Assembly: GCF_026410405.1 (NCBI RefSeq) | Contig: NZ_JAPMLN010000009.1 | Span: 48,362 to 112,361 of the forward strand | Direction of reading: 5' to 3' | DNA from: Marinicella gelatinilytica | GTDB taxonomy: Bacteria > Pseudomonadota > Gammaproteobacteria > Xanthomonadales > Marinicellaceae | Length of the DNA: 64,000 nucleotides | Notes under the pieces: generated by a model | Database searches by the model: none | What the model was told of the DNA's origin: nothing | The model's input: only the letters and a program-made list of their open reading frames with translations | Translations under genes and position numbers: made by a program | Part shown: positions 34,088 through 41,555 of the stretch, one piece after another | Position numbering within the stretch: the stretch's first letter is position 1 | Layout: every line of letters starts with the position of its first letter

Positions 34088-35215
34088 ATGACGCACTTAA
34101 AAAGCTTTAGAGCAATCCTTTACTTCACCCTTATTTTTACCGTTTCCTGCAGCAGCCAAAACACAAAAGAAATCTCAGAAGATTTCTATGTCGGCCTGCC
34201 TACACAGCCTGTTAAGGTTTTGAATACCAACGGTACCTGGTTGGTCTACGATTTTCATATCAAGGCTCCCAATTTGCAAAACGTCGCCATTTATTATGAA
34301 GATGAGTTGCAATTGAATTATGAAGATTTTAATCAACGCGGCGATGTCAGTATTGGCAGTATCTGGCTGGCTTATCCTGAGAATGGCTGGTCAAGCGAAG
34401 AACTCAGGCATATATTTAAATATAAGGATAATTCTGGCAACGCAAAAGAACATGTTTTTAATTTGAAAATAGACCGTCAATATCCCGATCCAATCACAAT
34501 CTCTTTTCCATTGCCACAGGGCGTCTGGTTGGCTGAAGGGTCGCCGGGTGTCAGTTCATACCACACACGCGCTTTGTTTCCCTTTAATGAACCGGTCTTT
34601 GATACGAGGCAAGACGCTTATCTTTATGGTAACAATCCGCAGCGTTATGCCATCGATTATGCCAAACTGGTCGATGGACTCCCATATAAAAACGATGGTT
34701 CAAAACTTGAAGATTGGTACTGTTTTGATCAGCCGGTTCTGGCAGCCCAAGGTGGCACAGTTATTTATGCTAAAGATGGTATACCTGATAACCAAACGCC
34801 CTTTGAACTGGATTATGAAACTGATATCAATAATGCCACCGGCAATGTCGTTTATATTGAACATGCCGATGGCAGCATCGGCAATTACTCCCATTTAAAA
34901 CTGAACTCTGTTTTAGTGAAAGCCGGCGATGTCGTCACCACTGGACAAGAACTGGGGCGATTTGGTAATTCAGGCAACTCCTTCGCACCGCACTTGCATA
35001 TGCACGTACTGACAAATCCGGATGGCAAGCAACTGGAGAAATATTCCGACGGTCTGTTTATGGAAAGCCAGCCTTACAAGTTTTCACAATTTACAAAATT
35101 GGGCACAGCGCCGGTCGGTTATTTAGATATTAAACCGATCTATCCGTTTAAGCCAACAGATTCTGAAGTTCAGCGCAATGTAATGCCGGCTGAAAGTGAT
35201 GTGATTGAGTTTTAA
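34088..35215 (+). CDS. M23-family peptidase-like lipoprotein
   Basis: 375 residues from ATG 34088; a GTG at 34064 is less likely. Lipobox 'FTVSC' gives an outer-membrane or inner-membrane lipoprotein. The N-terminal ~120 residues look like an Ig-type beta domain. The peptidase fold has 'QPVLAAQGGTVIYAKDG', 'VYIEHADGSIGNYSHL', 'VTTGQELGRFGNSGNS' and the zinc motif 'HLHMHVL'. The usual first ligand pair H-x-x-x-D reads 'RYAID' here, so the first zinc His appears to be Arg; the enzyme may be inactive or use another ligand. -10 TATAAT at 34055-34060. Confidence 0.83.
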   Translation: MTHLKSFRAILYFTLIFTVSCSSQNTKEISEDFYVGLPTQPVKVLNTNGTWLVYDFHIKAPNLQNVAIYYEDELQLNYEDFNQRGDVSIGSIWLAYPENGWSSEELRHIFKYKDNSGNAKEHVFNLKIDRQYPDPITISFPLPQGVWLAEGSPGVSSYHTRALFPFNEPVFDTRQDAYLYGNNPQRYAIDYAKLVDGLPYKNDGSKLEDWYCFDQPVLAAQGGTVIYAKDGIPDNQTPFELDYETDINNATGNVVYIEHADGSIGNYSHLKLNSVLVKAGDVVTTGQELGRFGNSGNSFAPHLHMHVLTNPDGKQLEKYSDGLFMESQPYKFSQFTKLGTAPVGYLDIKPIYPFKPTDSEVQRNVMPAESDVIEF

Positions 35216-35273
35216 TGCTGGTTTTTGAGTCTTGAGGTAACTGTTTAATTCTATTTTAGTAGAGATTGTCCAG

Positions 35274-35693
35274 ATGTTTAAGCGCACAACAGTTAAACTG
35301 TTTTTGATAATAGTTTTTACCTACACAGTGGTTTGGCTTCCCTATGTCATTTGGGAAGACCGTTTACCGGATTATTTAATCACACCATATGCTGTAATGG
35401 GATTGATTCAGATGGCGCCTGTTTATATTTTAAATGGACTTGGAATTCCCGGATTGCTTCTTGACCACTGTGGTTGGGGATGGTGTGGTGCAACAATTTA
35501 TGGTTACATTGTACTCGCAACGTTTTGGGTAGTGGTCGCATGGCTGACTGCTTGGCTCATTTCAAAGCTAATAAATGCCAAGTTAGGTAATCTACGTACA
35601 TCAAAGTTAAATGGATTTCTTTCAAGCTTTATGACGGGCTGGGCCCATCTTACCTGGCTGATCGCTTGTACGAAAATGGCTATAGAGAAGTGA
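35274..35693 (+). CDS. Small membrane protein of unknown function, tail possibly chimeric
   Basis: 139 residues. Two clear spans ('VKLFLIIVFTYTVVWLPYVIW', given in part, and 'ATFWVVVAWLTAWLIS') and a hydrophobic middle with 'DHCGWGWCG'. The first ~105 residues look like one protein. The last ~35 overlap, in another frame, a stretch that translates like a methyltransferase SAM-binding motif (35591-35729), so the 3' end may be a fusion to a decayed gene. Family not recognised. Confidence 0.6.
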   Translation: MFKRTTVKLFLIIVFTYTVVWLPYVIWEDRLPDYLITPYAVMGLIQMAPVYILNGLGIPGLLLDHCGWGWCGATIYGYIVLATFWVVVAWLTAWLISKLINAKLGNLRTSKLNGFLSSFMTGWAHLTWLIACTKMAIEK

Positions 35694-35729
35694 CTGTCTA
35701 CGATTACTCTGATAACGTAGCTATTTGAA
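35591..35729 (+). pseudogene. Possible remnant of a SAM-dependent methyltransferase gene
   Basis: This open stretch, frame-shifted from the membrane protein gene, reads 'YDGLGPSYLADRLYENGYRE', then 'VTVYDYSDNVAI' and a stop. That closely follows the class I methyltransferase pattern (D-x-G-x-G-x-x-x-L-x-x-x-L, then V-T-x-x-D-x-S-x-x-A-I). No start and no rest of the fold is present. Treated as debris, with modest confidence. Confidence 0.4.
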
Positions 35730-35831
35730 TTTTTTAATGGTTTAGGATTGAGTCTAAATGAAAAGAAATTTTTTATTTTTACGATTATTGGCGTAATATA
35801 GTCATATAAATCCTGGTGGAGTGCTTACTTT

Positions 35832-36338
35832 ATGAAGTTAAAGATTTTTATTTTTTTATGTTTGCTTGGCAATATTTGGGTGGCTAATGCCCAAGACCCT
35901 TTATCAATAGAGCCTCAAATCCCTTTTGCAGGACAAAATATTGATTTTTTGGCTGAGTCATGGGTTTGTTATTCGGTTGATATTATTAACAGTGTTGTTG
36001 AAGTTGACGGTAATATTGTAAGGATTTTTGTTCTGCCAAATGATGTCTGCACAACAATTACACCTATACCTCCCATGAGCGTTACAGCTGAATTTATGGC
36101 TGGCCAAATTAGTGGCTTAAGTGAAGGGATTTATACCTATGAATTATACCGAATACTAGATCCTAATGATTTCCCCCCAATGCCTGTTGACTATTCTACG
36201 TATTTTGTTAGTCAGTTAGACTTTGAGGTTCGAGGTGCGCCTGAGCCAACATCTGTGGACACCACTTCGAATCTAGGTATTATGGCTTTAATTCTATTAA
36301 TAATGAGTATTAGCTTTGTATTTGTGCGTAAAAGGTAG
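35832..36338 (+). CDS. Exported protein with C-terminal membrane-anchor sorting-type tail
   Basis: 168 residues. Signal peptide 'IFIFLCLLGNIWVANA'; mature domain with two cysteines ('WVCYSV', 'NDVCTT') that may pair. The C-terminus has a Pro/Thr/Ser linker, then 'LGIMALILLIMSISFVFVRKR', a single span followed by a basic end, the layout of PEP-CTERM/IPTL-CTERM-like sorting signals. The exact signature motif is not present. RBS GGTGGAG. Confidence 0.68.
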   Translation: MKLKIFIFLCLLGNIWVANAQDPLSIEPQIPFAGQNIDFLAESWVCYSVDIINSVVEVDGNIVRIFVLPNDVCTTITPIPPMSVTAEFMAGQISGLSEGIYTYELYRILDPNDFPPMPVDYSTYFVSQLDFEVRGAPEPTSVDTTSNLGIMALILLIMSISFVFVRKR

Positions 36339-36496
36339 AAGTATTCTAAGACGTAATCGATAAGTAATTGAGGAGATGCGTTAAGTCAACTTAATCAATT
36401 TGAGCCCATCTTACGAGGCTAATTTTGCCAAGCCCACGAATTGAGTATGAATAGACTAAATTCCAGTTAATGGAGATATATTAGTCATAAAACCAT

Positions 36497-36529
36497 GTAG
36501 GTTAGACAGAGCAACGCGAAGCCCGACAT
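36497..36529. repeat. REP-like half element
   Basis: GTAGGTTAGACAGAGCAACG followed by CGAAGCCCGACA resembles one arm of the palindrome at 38206-38295 (TTGGGCAGAGCGCAGCGAAGCCCAACA in part). No second arm follows. Confidence 0.45.
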
Positions 36530-36551
36530 ATTAAAATTTGAAGGACACAGT

Positions 36552-36857
36552 ATGAAAATTAAGATTTCAGAAGATTATTATGATATTGCTGCTGAATGGC
36601 AGTATCAAATGATTGTTATACTTAAAGAAACCTTAAAGAAAAAAGGGATAGCGGGTGAGAAAGCAAAAGATATAATTGGAGATTTCACTTTTGATTTTGC
36701 CATGCTGCATAATCAAGCGGAGATTAGAGTTCAGGGTAAATCTTATAATCCGCGTATTTCTTTTGATGACTTTCAGGGAAGATTAATCACCACAGAGGAA
36801 GAAACAAATTTACATGAATACGCATTCGGTAATACCAGTGAAGCATTCGGGGAGTGA
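36552..36857 (+). CDS. Conserved-looking hypothetical protein
   Basis: 101 residues, soluble, slightly basic N-terminal half ('LKETLKKKGIAGEKAKDIIG') and acidic C-terminus. 'FDFAMLHNQAEIRVQGKSYNPRISF' (in part) looks like a folded beta core. RBS GAAGGA before the ATG. No family recognised. It precedes an antitoxin-like gene by 40 bases but does not resemble a BrnT or HigB toxin. Confidence 0.6.
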   Translation: MKIKISEDYYDIAAEWQYQMIVILKETLKKKGIAGEKAKDIIGDFTFDFAMLHNQAEIRVQGKSYNPRISFDDFQGRLITTEEETNLHEYAFGNTSEAFGE

Positions 36858-36897
36858 TGTGTTTTATACAGTTGAGTTAAAACTGAAGTGACTATTC

Positions 36898-37170
36898 ATG
36901 AAAGCTAAAAAATTCGATAAAAAATTTGATGATGATCAATCCGATATTGTTGATGATCTTGATCTAAAAACGATGAGACGGCCTAATCGTGAGCAAAAGC
37001 GTGTCAATGTTGATTTTCCGATTTGGATGATTGAATCACTTGACCAAGAAGCATCACGTGTGGGTGTTACCCGGCAGTCAATTATAAAAGTTTGGTTGGC
37101 TGAGCGGTTGGAGCAGTCAGGTCATGATAAGACAAGGCATTCTGGTGCGGCAAACAATGCTGATGTTTGA
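36898..37170 (+). CDS. BrnA/CopG-like antitoxin without visible toxin
   Basis: 90 residues. 'RRPNREQKRVNVDFPIWMI' then 'EASRVGVTRQSIIKVWLAERL' is a ribbon-helix-helix domain of the BrnA-like type. Such antitoxins normally follow a ~90-residue BrnT RNase gene. The gene upstream (36552-36857) is not BrnT, so this looks like an orphan antitoxin, or one paired with an unrecognised partner. The tail 'RHSGAANNADV' may be read-through sequence. Confidence 0.78.
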   Translation: MKAKKFDKKFDDDQSDIVDDLDLKTMRRPNREQKRVNVDFPIWMIESLDQEASRVGVTRQSIIKVWLAERLEQSGHDKTRHSGAANNADV

Positions 37171-37200
37171 TGCGATATTATCACGTTGTAATCGGGATAA

Positions 37201-37272
37201 GTAGGATGGGCTCCGCCCATCAACAATTAATGACAATGTTCCAAGATTTATGATGGGCGAAGCCCATCCTAC
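37201..37272. repeat. REP-like palindromic element
   Basis: Arms GTAGGATGGGC (37201-37211) and GCCCATCCTAC (37262-37272) are exact complements. An inner hairpin GATGGGC-TCC-GCCCATC lies at 37205-37221 and the right arm contains a matching GATGGGCGAAGCCCATC. A full two-armed element. Confidence 0.75.
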
Positions 37273-37305
37273 AAGGCTTAACGAGGTGATAGAGGTTTTC
37301 GTATT

Positions 37306-37608
37306 ATGAACATAGTAATGATGTTAAAAAACGAACGACAAACATATCCAGAGTGTTGTTGTGAAGATATGCGTGAAGCCCTTTCAGATAGTGAGCATCC
37401 TATCTACTATAGCAGTGCTTTTCAGGAATTTGGTCTTCAATTAAGCAGCGGATTTGAGTATTCAATTCTAAAATACTGTAATTGGTGTGGTACAAAGTTA
37501 CCCAAATCGAGAAGAGATGCATGGTTTGATTCGCTAGAGAAGCTAGGTATTGATCCGTGGGGAAATGACATACCAATAAAATATCTAAGTTCTTCGTGGT
37601 TGGAGTAG
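37306..37608 (+). CDS. Small zinc-ribbon-like protein (probably DUF6980)
   Basis: 100 residues. Cysteines sit in 'ECCCEDM' and 'YCNWCGTKLP', which could bind one zinc. The C-terminal 'RRDAWFDSLEKLGIDPWGNDIP' (in part) with a final aromatic 'SSSWLE' fits a family of short proteins often found in accessory regions. Function unknown. Confidence 0.68.
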   Translation: MNIVMMLKNERQTYPECCCEDMREALSDSEHPIYYSSAFQEFGLQLSSGFEYSILKYCNWCGTKLPKSRRDAWFDSLEKLGIDPWGNDIPIKYLSSSWLE

Positions 37609-37809
37609 AGAAAGATGGGTATTGCCCACCGGCAATAAATATAATCTATCAATTTTATGATTGGCTCAAAATACACCACGGATTCACTGCATAATAAAAT
37701 TGTTTTTAACTGGAAATTGTAGGAATAATACGAAAATGCACGATTTAGTGTTATATGATAATCTTATGTACTAGCTTAATAAGCTGGTATATATCATTTG
37801 GAGCCTTCC

Positions 37810-38208
37810 GTGAGTATTAGATATTTATCTGAAAATGACATATACAAACTGTATTCTATAAATGAATCTGTTTATTTAAAGGATAAGTCAAAATCAGATA
37901 ATTTGTGTGATTATGAAAATTCGGATTTATATTTGACCAGTGTTTATGGTGACCCCGATTCAGCCCTTATTTCATTTGATGGTACATTCATTTGTGTAGC
38001 TGGTTGTGGTATTAGTATATATTTTATCGAATCTAAAAAGTGCATTCAATTATTTAACGAACCTGAAGAAATCATATGGACTGAGGGTGTATATCAAAGT
38101 GCAGAAGACGGACAACACTATGTTAGGTTTAATGCTAATACCGAAACTGAGAAATTCAGAATATATAGATTAAACGTTAAAACTAGTGGACTGGAGATTT
38201 TAAGTTAG
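37810..38208 (+). CDS. Hypothetical protein
   Basis: 132 residues from GTG 37810, which is preceded by GGAG at 37800-37803; a TTG at 37798 is the alternative. Beta-rich sequence ('FICVAGCGISIYFIES', 'HYVRFNANTETEKFRIYRLN') suggests a small beta-propeller-like or immunity-type fold. AT-rich relative to flanking housekeeping genes. Not recognised. Confidence 0.6.
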   Translation: MSIRYLSENDIYKLYSINESVYLKDKSKSDNLCDYENSDLYLTSVYGDPDSALISFDGTFICVAGCGISIYFIESKKCIQLFNEPEEIIWTEGVYQSAEDGQHYVRFNANTETEKFRIYRLNVKTSGLEILS

Positions 38209-38295
38209 GTAAGTTGGGCAGAGCGCAGCGAAGCCCAACATTTTTTCCAGTCGGCATGGCATGATGTTGGGCTTCGCAAGCTCAGCGCCAACCTA
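38206..38295. repeat. REP-like palindromic element at the island's right edge
   Basis: The left arm (38206-38240, containing CGAAGCCCAACAT) and right arm (38264-38295, ATGTTGGGCTTCG) are reverse complements, with outer TAGGT/ACCTA ends. It lies between the last island gene and the convergent darP, overlapping the stop codon of the former. Confidence 0.72.
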
Positions 38296-38319
38296 CAATT
38301 TCTATCGGAACGAGATTTG

Positions 38320-38871
38320 TCAACTTAATTTAACGTCCAACTGACCAACAGGCGGCAAGGGTTCTTGATTGTCTAATTCCCGCAAGGCTTTAAACAATTT
38401 TTTCGAGTGGGGTGGTTCGGGTTTTTTCAGGTAATTGCGGACCAGGTTGCGGAGCTCGTTCAGGGTTTCGTGGGGGAAATGTTCGTAAAGGTAGGCATTT
38501 AATGTTTTTTCGTGGTCAATGTAGGCCGTTAGCCATTGGTTAATTATGGCGTCTCTGACTTGAAAATGGGCATTTTTAGCCTCATCTTGTTGCAACTGTT
38601 GTTCAATGCTTTGATAATCGCACTTGGCCAGCAGTTTGCCCATGTATTGGGTATGCCGTTTGGCGGCAATGTGGCTGGTGATGCGTTTCGATTCATCAAT
38701 GGCTGCGATTAATGCCGGCGGTAAATTTAAAGCGTCACGTTTTTTCGCCGGTAGCTCGGCTATTTCTCGGGCCAGGTCTTGGAGACCGTGGGCCTGTTTT
38801 TTTAGCTGGGTTTTACTTAAGGTATTTTCCACTGATTGGTCGCTGTTTGGCGACTGGTCTTTATTAGACAT
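38320..38871 (-). CDS. darP: Ribosome-associated protein DarP/YjgA (DUF615)
   Basis: 183 residues. Associates with late 50S assembly intermediates. The family is recognised by 'SKTQLKKQAHGLQDLAREIAELP', the helical 'RITSHIAAKRHTQYMGKLL', and the C-terminal 'LRNLVRNYLKK' with 'SKKLFKALREL' (first in part). Divergent from pmbA, as in many gammaproteobacteria (yjgA-pmbA pair); the two starts are 13 bases apart. Confidence 0.94.
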   Translation of the reverse strand: MSNKDQSPNSDQSVENTLSKTQLKKQAHGLQDLAREIAELPAKKRDALNLPPALIAAIDESKRITSHIAAKRHTQYMGKLLAKCDYQSIEQQLQQDEAKNAHFQVRDAIINQWLTAYIDHEKTLNAYLYEHFPHETLNELRNLVRNYLKKPEPPHSKKLFKALRELDNQEPLPPVGQLDVKLS

Positions 38872-38884
38872 AAACGGCTCAGGT

Positions 38885-40198
38885 ATGAATCAAATTGATA
38901 TTGTCACAAAAGTTCTTGAAACAGTAAAGCATAAAGGCGCCGATGATGCCGAAATTAGTTATGCCGAAGGCCGGGGGATAGGCGTAAGTTGTCGCCAGGG
39001 CGAGGTCGATACGGTCGAGAACAACCAGGATAAATCGTTAAGCTTAACGGTGTATAAAAACGGTGCCAAGGGTACCGCCTCCACCGCGGTGGTTAATGAT
39101 GAAAGCATTGCCTTGACCATTGATAAGGCTTTGGCCATTGCGGCTTTAACCGCACCGGATGAGGCGGCGGGTTTAGCTGATAAGGAATTATTGGCCACAG
39201 AATTTAAAGATTTACACACGGCTTTTGATAATCCCTATGATCCTGAAACTTTAATTGCCTATGCTTTGCGGGCCACTGAAGGTGCGCGGGCGCAAGCGGC
39301 AGAGATGCAAGCTGATGTGGTGGTGGATGAAGCCGGCGTAGAAGTCGGGGATGGTTACGCCATTTATGCCAACAGCAATGGTTTTGTCGGTGAAAAACGC
39401 GGTAGCAATTGTTCTGCCAGCGTGGTGGCGATTGCCAAGAAAAATGGTGAAATGGAGCGTGAGTACTGGTGGGATGCGGTACGTGATTTTGGGCAATTAA
39501 TGAATTCAGAAGCGATGGGTGCCAAAGCCACCGGTCGCAGTGTCGCTCAATTAGGTTCCAGACAAGTTAAGTCGCAACAGGTGCCGGTGTTATTCGATCC
39601 GTCTATGGCGAAAAGCTTGATTGGCCATATGTTATCGGCCATCAGTGGTAGCGCACTTTATCAGGAAGCCAGTTTCCTTAAAGATGATTTGAATAAACAA
39701 TTGTTCCCTGACTGGTTTAATATCAGTGAAGACCCGTTTATCCCGGGTGGTTTTGGCAGCCGTAATTTTGACAGTAACGGCATTGCCACCAAACCCAGAA
39801 CCTTGATTGATCAAGGTGTTTTAACCGGCTTTATGTTGTCTTTATATTCAGCGCGACGCCTAAACACTCAACCCACCGGTCATGGTGGCGGTGCCCACAA
39901 TCTAAAAGTCGAGGCACCGACGACCGATGATTTAATCAAACAAATGGAGCGTGGGTTTTTGGTCACTTCTTTAATGGGGCAGGGTGTAAACACGGTCACT
40001 GGCGATTATTCTCGTGGTGCTTCCGGGTTTTGGATTGAAGATGGCGCCATTGCTTTTCCGGTCAGTGAAATGACCATCGCCGGGCATTTAAAGGATATGT
40101 TTAGCCACATTCGAGCAGTCGGCTCAGATATCGATCAACGCAGTAAAATCCACACCGGTGCCTGGTTGGTGGATGGTATGACCATTGCCGGTGACTAA
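38885..40198 (+). CDS. pmbA: Metalloprotease PmbA (TldE)
   Basis: 437 residues. Partner of TldD in a peptidase complex that trims modified peptides and degrades unfolded short chains. The ATG at 38885 gives the standard N-terminus 'MNQIDIVTKVLETVKHKGAD'; longer frames run into the divergent darP gene. 'PTGHGGGAHNLKVE', 'YSRGASGFWIEDGAIAFPVSEMTIAG' (in part) and the terminal 'SKIHTGAWLVDGMTIAG' are typical. As in other PmbA proteins the zinc HExxxH of TldD is absent. Confidence 0.95.
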   Translation: MNQIDIVTKVLETVKHKGADDAEISYAEGRGIGVSCRQGEVDTVENNQDKSLSLTVYKNGAKGTASTAVVNDESIALTIDKALAIAALTAPDEAAGLADKELLATEFKDLHTAFDNPYDPETLIAYALRATEGARAQAAEMQADVVVDEAGVEVGDGYAIYANSNGFVGEKRGSNCSASVVAIAKKNGEMEREYWWDAVRDFGQLMNSEAMGAKATGRSVAQLGSRQVKSQQVPVLFDPSMAKSLIGHMLSAISGSALYQEASFLKDDLNKQLFPDWFNISEDPFIPGGFGSRNFDSNGIATKPRTLIDQGVLTGFMLSLYSARRLNTQPTGHGGGAHNLKVEAPTTDDLIKQMERGFLVTSLMGQGVNTVTGDYSRGASGFWIEDGAIAFPVSEMTIAGHLKDMFSHIRAVGSDIDQRSKIHTGAWLVDGMTIAGD

Positions 40199-40202
40199 TG
40201 CC

Positions 40203-41555
40203 GTGACTGAGAGTCAATCCACATTTACCTTCAAAAAAGTGCATTTTAATGCCGCTGATGGTGTGCTAAGCCTGAATTATCGGGACAGTCGCTTCGGGGA
40301 TTTTCAGGAGCAATTTATTTTCCCGGAGTCCTTATTGCAACAAGCCTGGTTAGCCGATGAGCAACGCAATGCCTGGCTGCTGGCCGTTAATCATGCGGTG
40401 CAACAGGTGTTTTGGATGGCCGGTGTCAGTTATTACAAAACTCATTTAGCGAAAACCATTGAATTTGATCAAACAAAACCAAGTACGATTGAAGCCCAAT
40501 GGCTCACCGATAGCTGGCAAGCGGGTTTGGCAGAATTGGCCCATGAAAATAATTTGGGTTGGTTATCGTATATTCAATTCCCCAGCCAAGACCACAAGCC
40601 GAACACTGAGAAAGTGTTATCGTTACCGCCCAGAACCTTGGTACCGATTGGCGGTGGCAAAGATTCTCTGGTAAGCATTGAACGCCTGCGACAAGCCGGT
40701 GAAGACATTACCCTGTTACAAGTGGGATCGGCTGAATTAATTGAGCAAGTGGCGCAAGCCACTGAACTGCCGATGCTGCAAATTCGCCGCCGCGTGGATC
40801 AACGGTTATCACTACTGACGGAGCAGGGTGCTTTTAACGGCCATGTGCCGATTACCGCCATTAATAGCACGGTTGCGGTTTTAACCGCTTTATTAGGGGG
40901 GTTTGACAGTGTGGCTTTTAGTAACGAACGTTCTGCTGATGTCGGCAATCTTCAAGCGGCCAATGGCCAATGGGTTAACCATCAATATTCCAAATCCTGG
41001 GCTTTTGAACAACAATATCGAAAGGTGTTGGCATTCAGTATGGGTCAAGCGGTGGACTATTTTTCTTTGTTGCGACCTTATTCAGAATTGGCGATTGTGA
41101 AACAATTTAGTGAATATCCGCAGTATTTCGAGGTATTTTCCAGTTGTAATCGGAATTTTCATTTAAGCGGTTCAAAAAACCAAAATAATCGCTGGTGTGG
41201 GGTTTGCCCCAAATGCGCTTTTGTGTTTGTGACCCTGGCGCCGTTCGTATCACGGGAACAATTACTGGCAATTTTTGGTCATGATTTATTGGCTGATAAA
41301 CAATTATCCGATTTGTTTTTGGCGTTATTCGGACTTGAAGGGGATAAACCTTTTGAATGTGTCGGTGAAGCCCTGGAAATGCGTGCCGCATTGTGGTTAT
41401 TAAAACAGCATCCGGATTGGCAGGATCAAGGGTCTTTGGCACACTGGTTACAACAGATGCCGCCGGTTAATCAGGCGGATAGTGATGCGTTATGGGCTCG
41501 GCAAGAACCTTATTACTTGCCCAATAAGCGACACTTTTCAGAGGCCCATTGGTGA
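40203..41555 (+). CDS. murL: UDP-MurNAc-L-Ala-L-Glu epimerase MurL
   Basis: About 450 residues. MurL inverts the terminal L-Glu of UDP-MurNAc-L-Ala-L-Glu to D-Glu, replacing the usual glutamate racemase/MurD route. Seen: PP-loop-like 'PIGGGKDSLVS' at about 148-158, 'INSTVAVLTALLGGFDSVAFSNERSA' (in part), and a Cys cluster 'NRWCGVCPKCAFVF'. GTG 40203 is my preferred start; GTG 40191 and TTG 40185 overlap the pmbA stop and are possible. The partner ligase MurD2 overlaps its stop codon, which strongly supports the call. Confidence 0.88.
   Translation: MTESQSTFTFKKVHFNAADGVLSLNYRDSRFGDFQEQFIFPESLLQQAWLADEQRNAWLLAVNHAVQQVFWMAGVSYYKTHLAKTIEFDQTKPSTIEAQWLTDSWQAGLAELAHENNLGWLSYIQFPSQDHKPNTEKVLSLPPRTLVPIGGGKDSLVSIERLRQAGEDITLLQVGSAELIEQVAQATELPMLQIRRRVDQRLSLLTEQGAFNGHVPITAINSTVAVLTALLGGFDSVAFSNERSADVGNLQAANGQWVNHQYSKSWAFEQQYRKVLAFSMGQAVDYFSLLRPYSELAIVKQFSEYPQYFEVFSSCNRNFHLSGSKNQNNRWCGVCPKCAFVFVTLAPFVSREQLLAIFGHDLLADKQLSDLFLALFGLEGDKPFECVGEALEMRAALWLLKQHPDWQDQGSLAHWLQQMPPVNQADSDALWARQEPYYLPNKRHFSEAHW

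Noticed and set aside
36379..36386. GTTAAGT, an integron R'-like heptamer
   Set aside because: No complementary R'' or pairing arms within 150 bases upstream, so not an attC site.
38624..38884. Upstream extension of PmbA
   Set aside because: It runs antisense through darP; the family N-terminus starts at ATG 38885.
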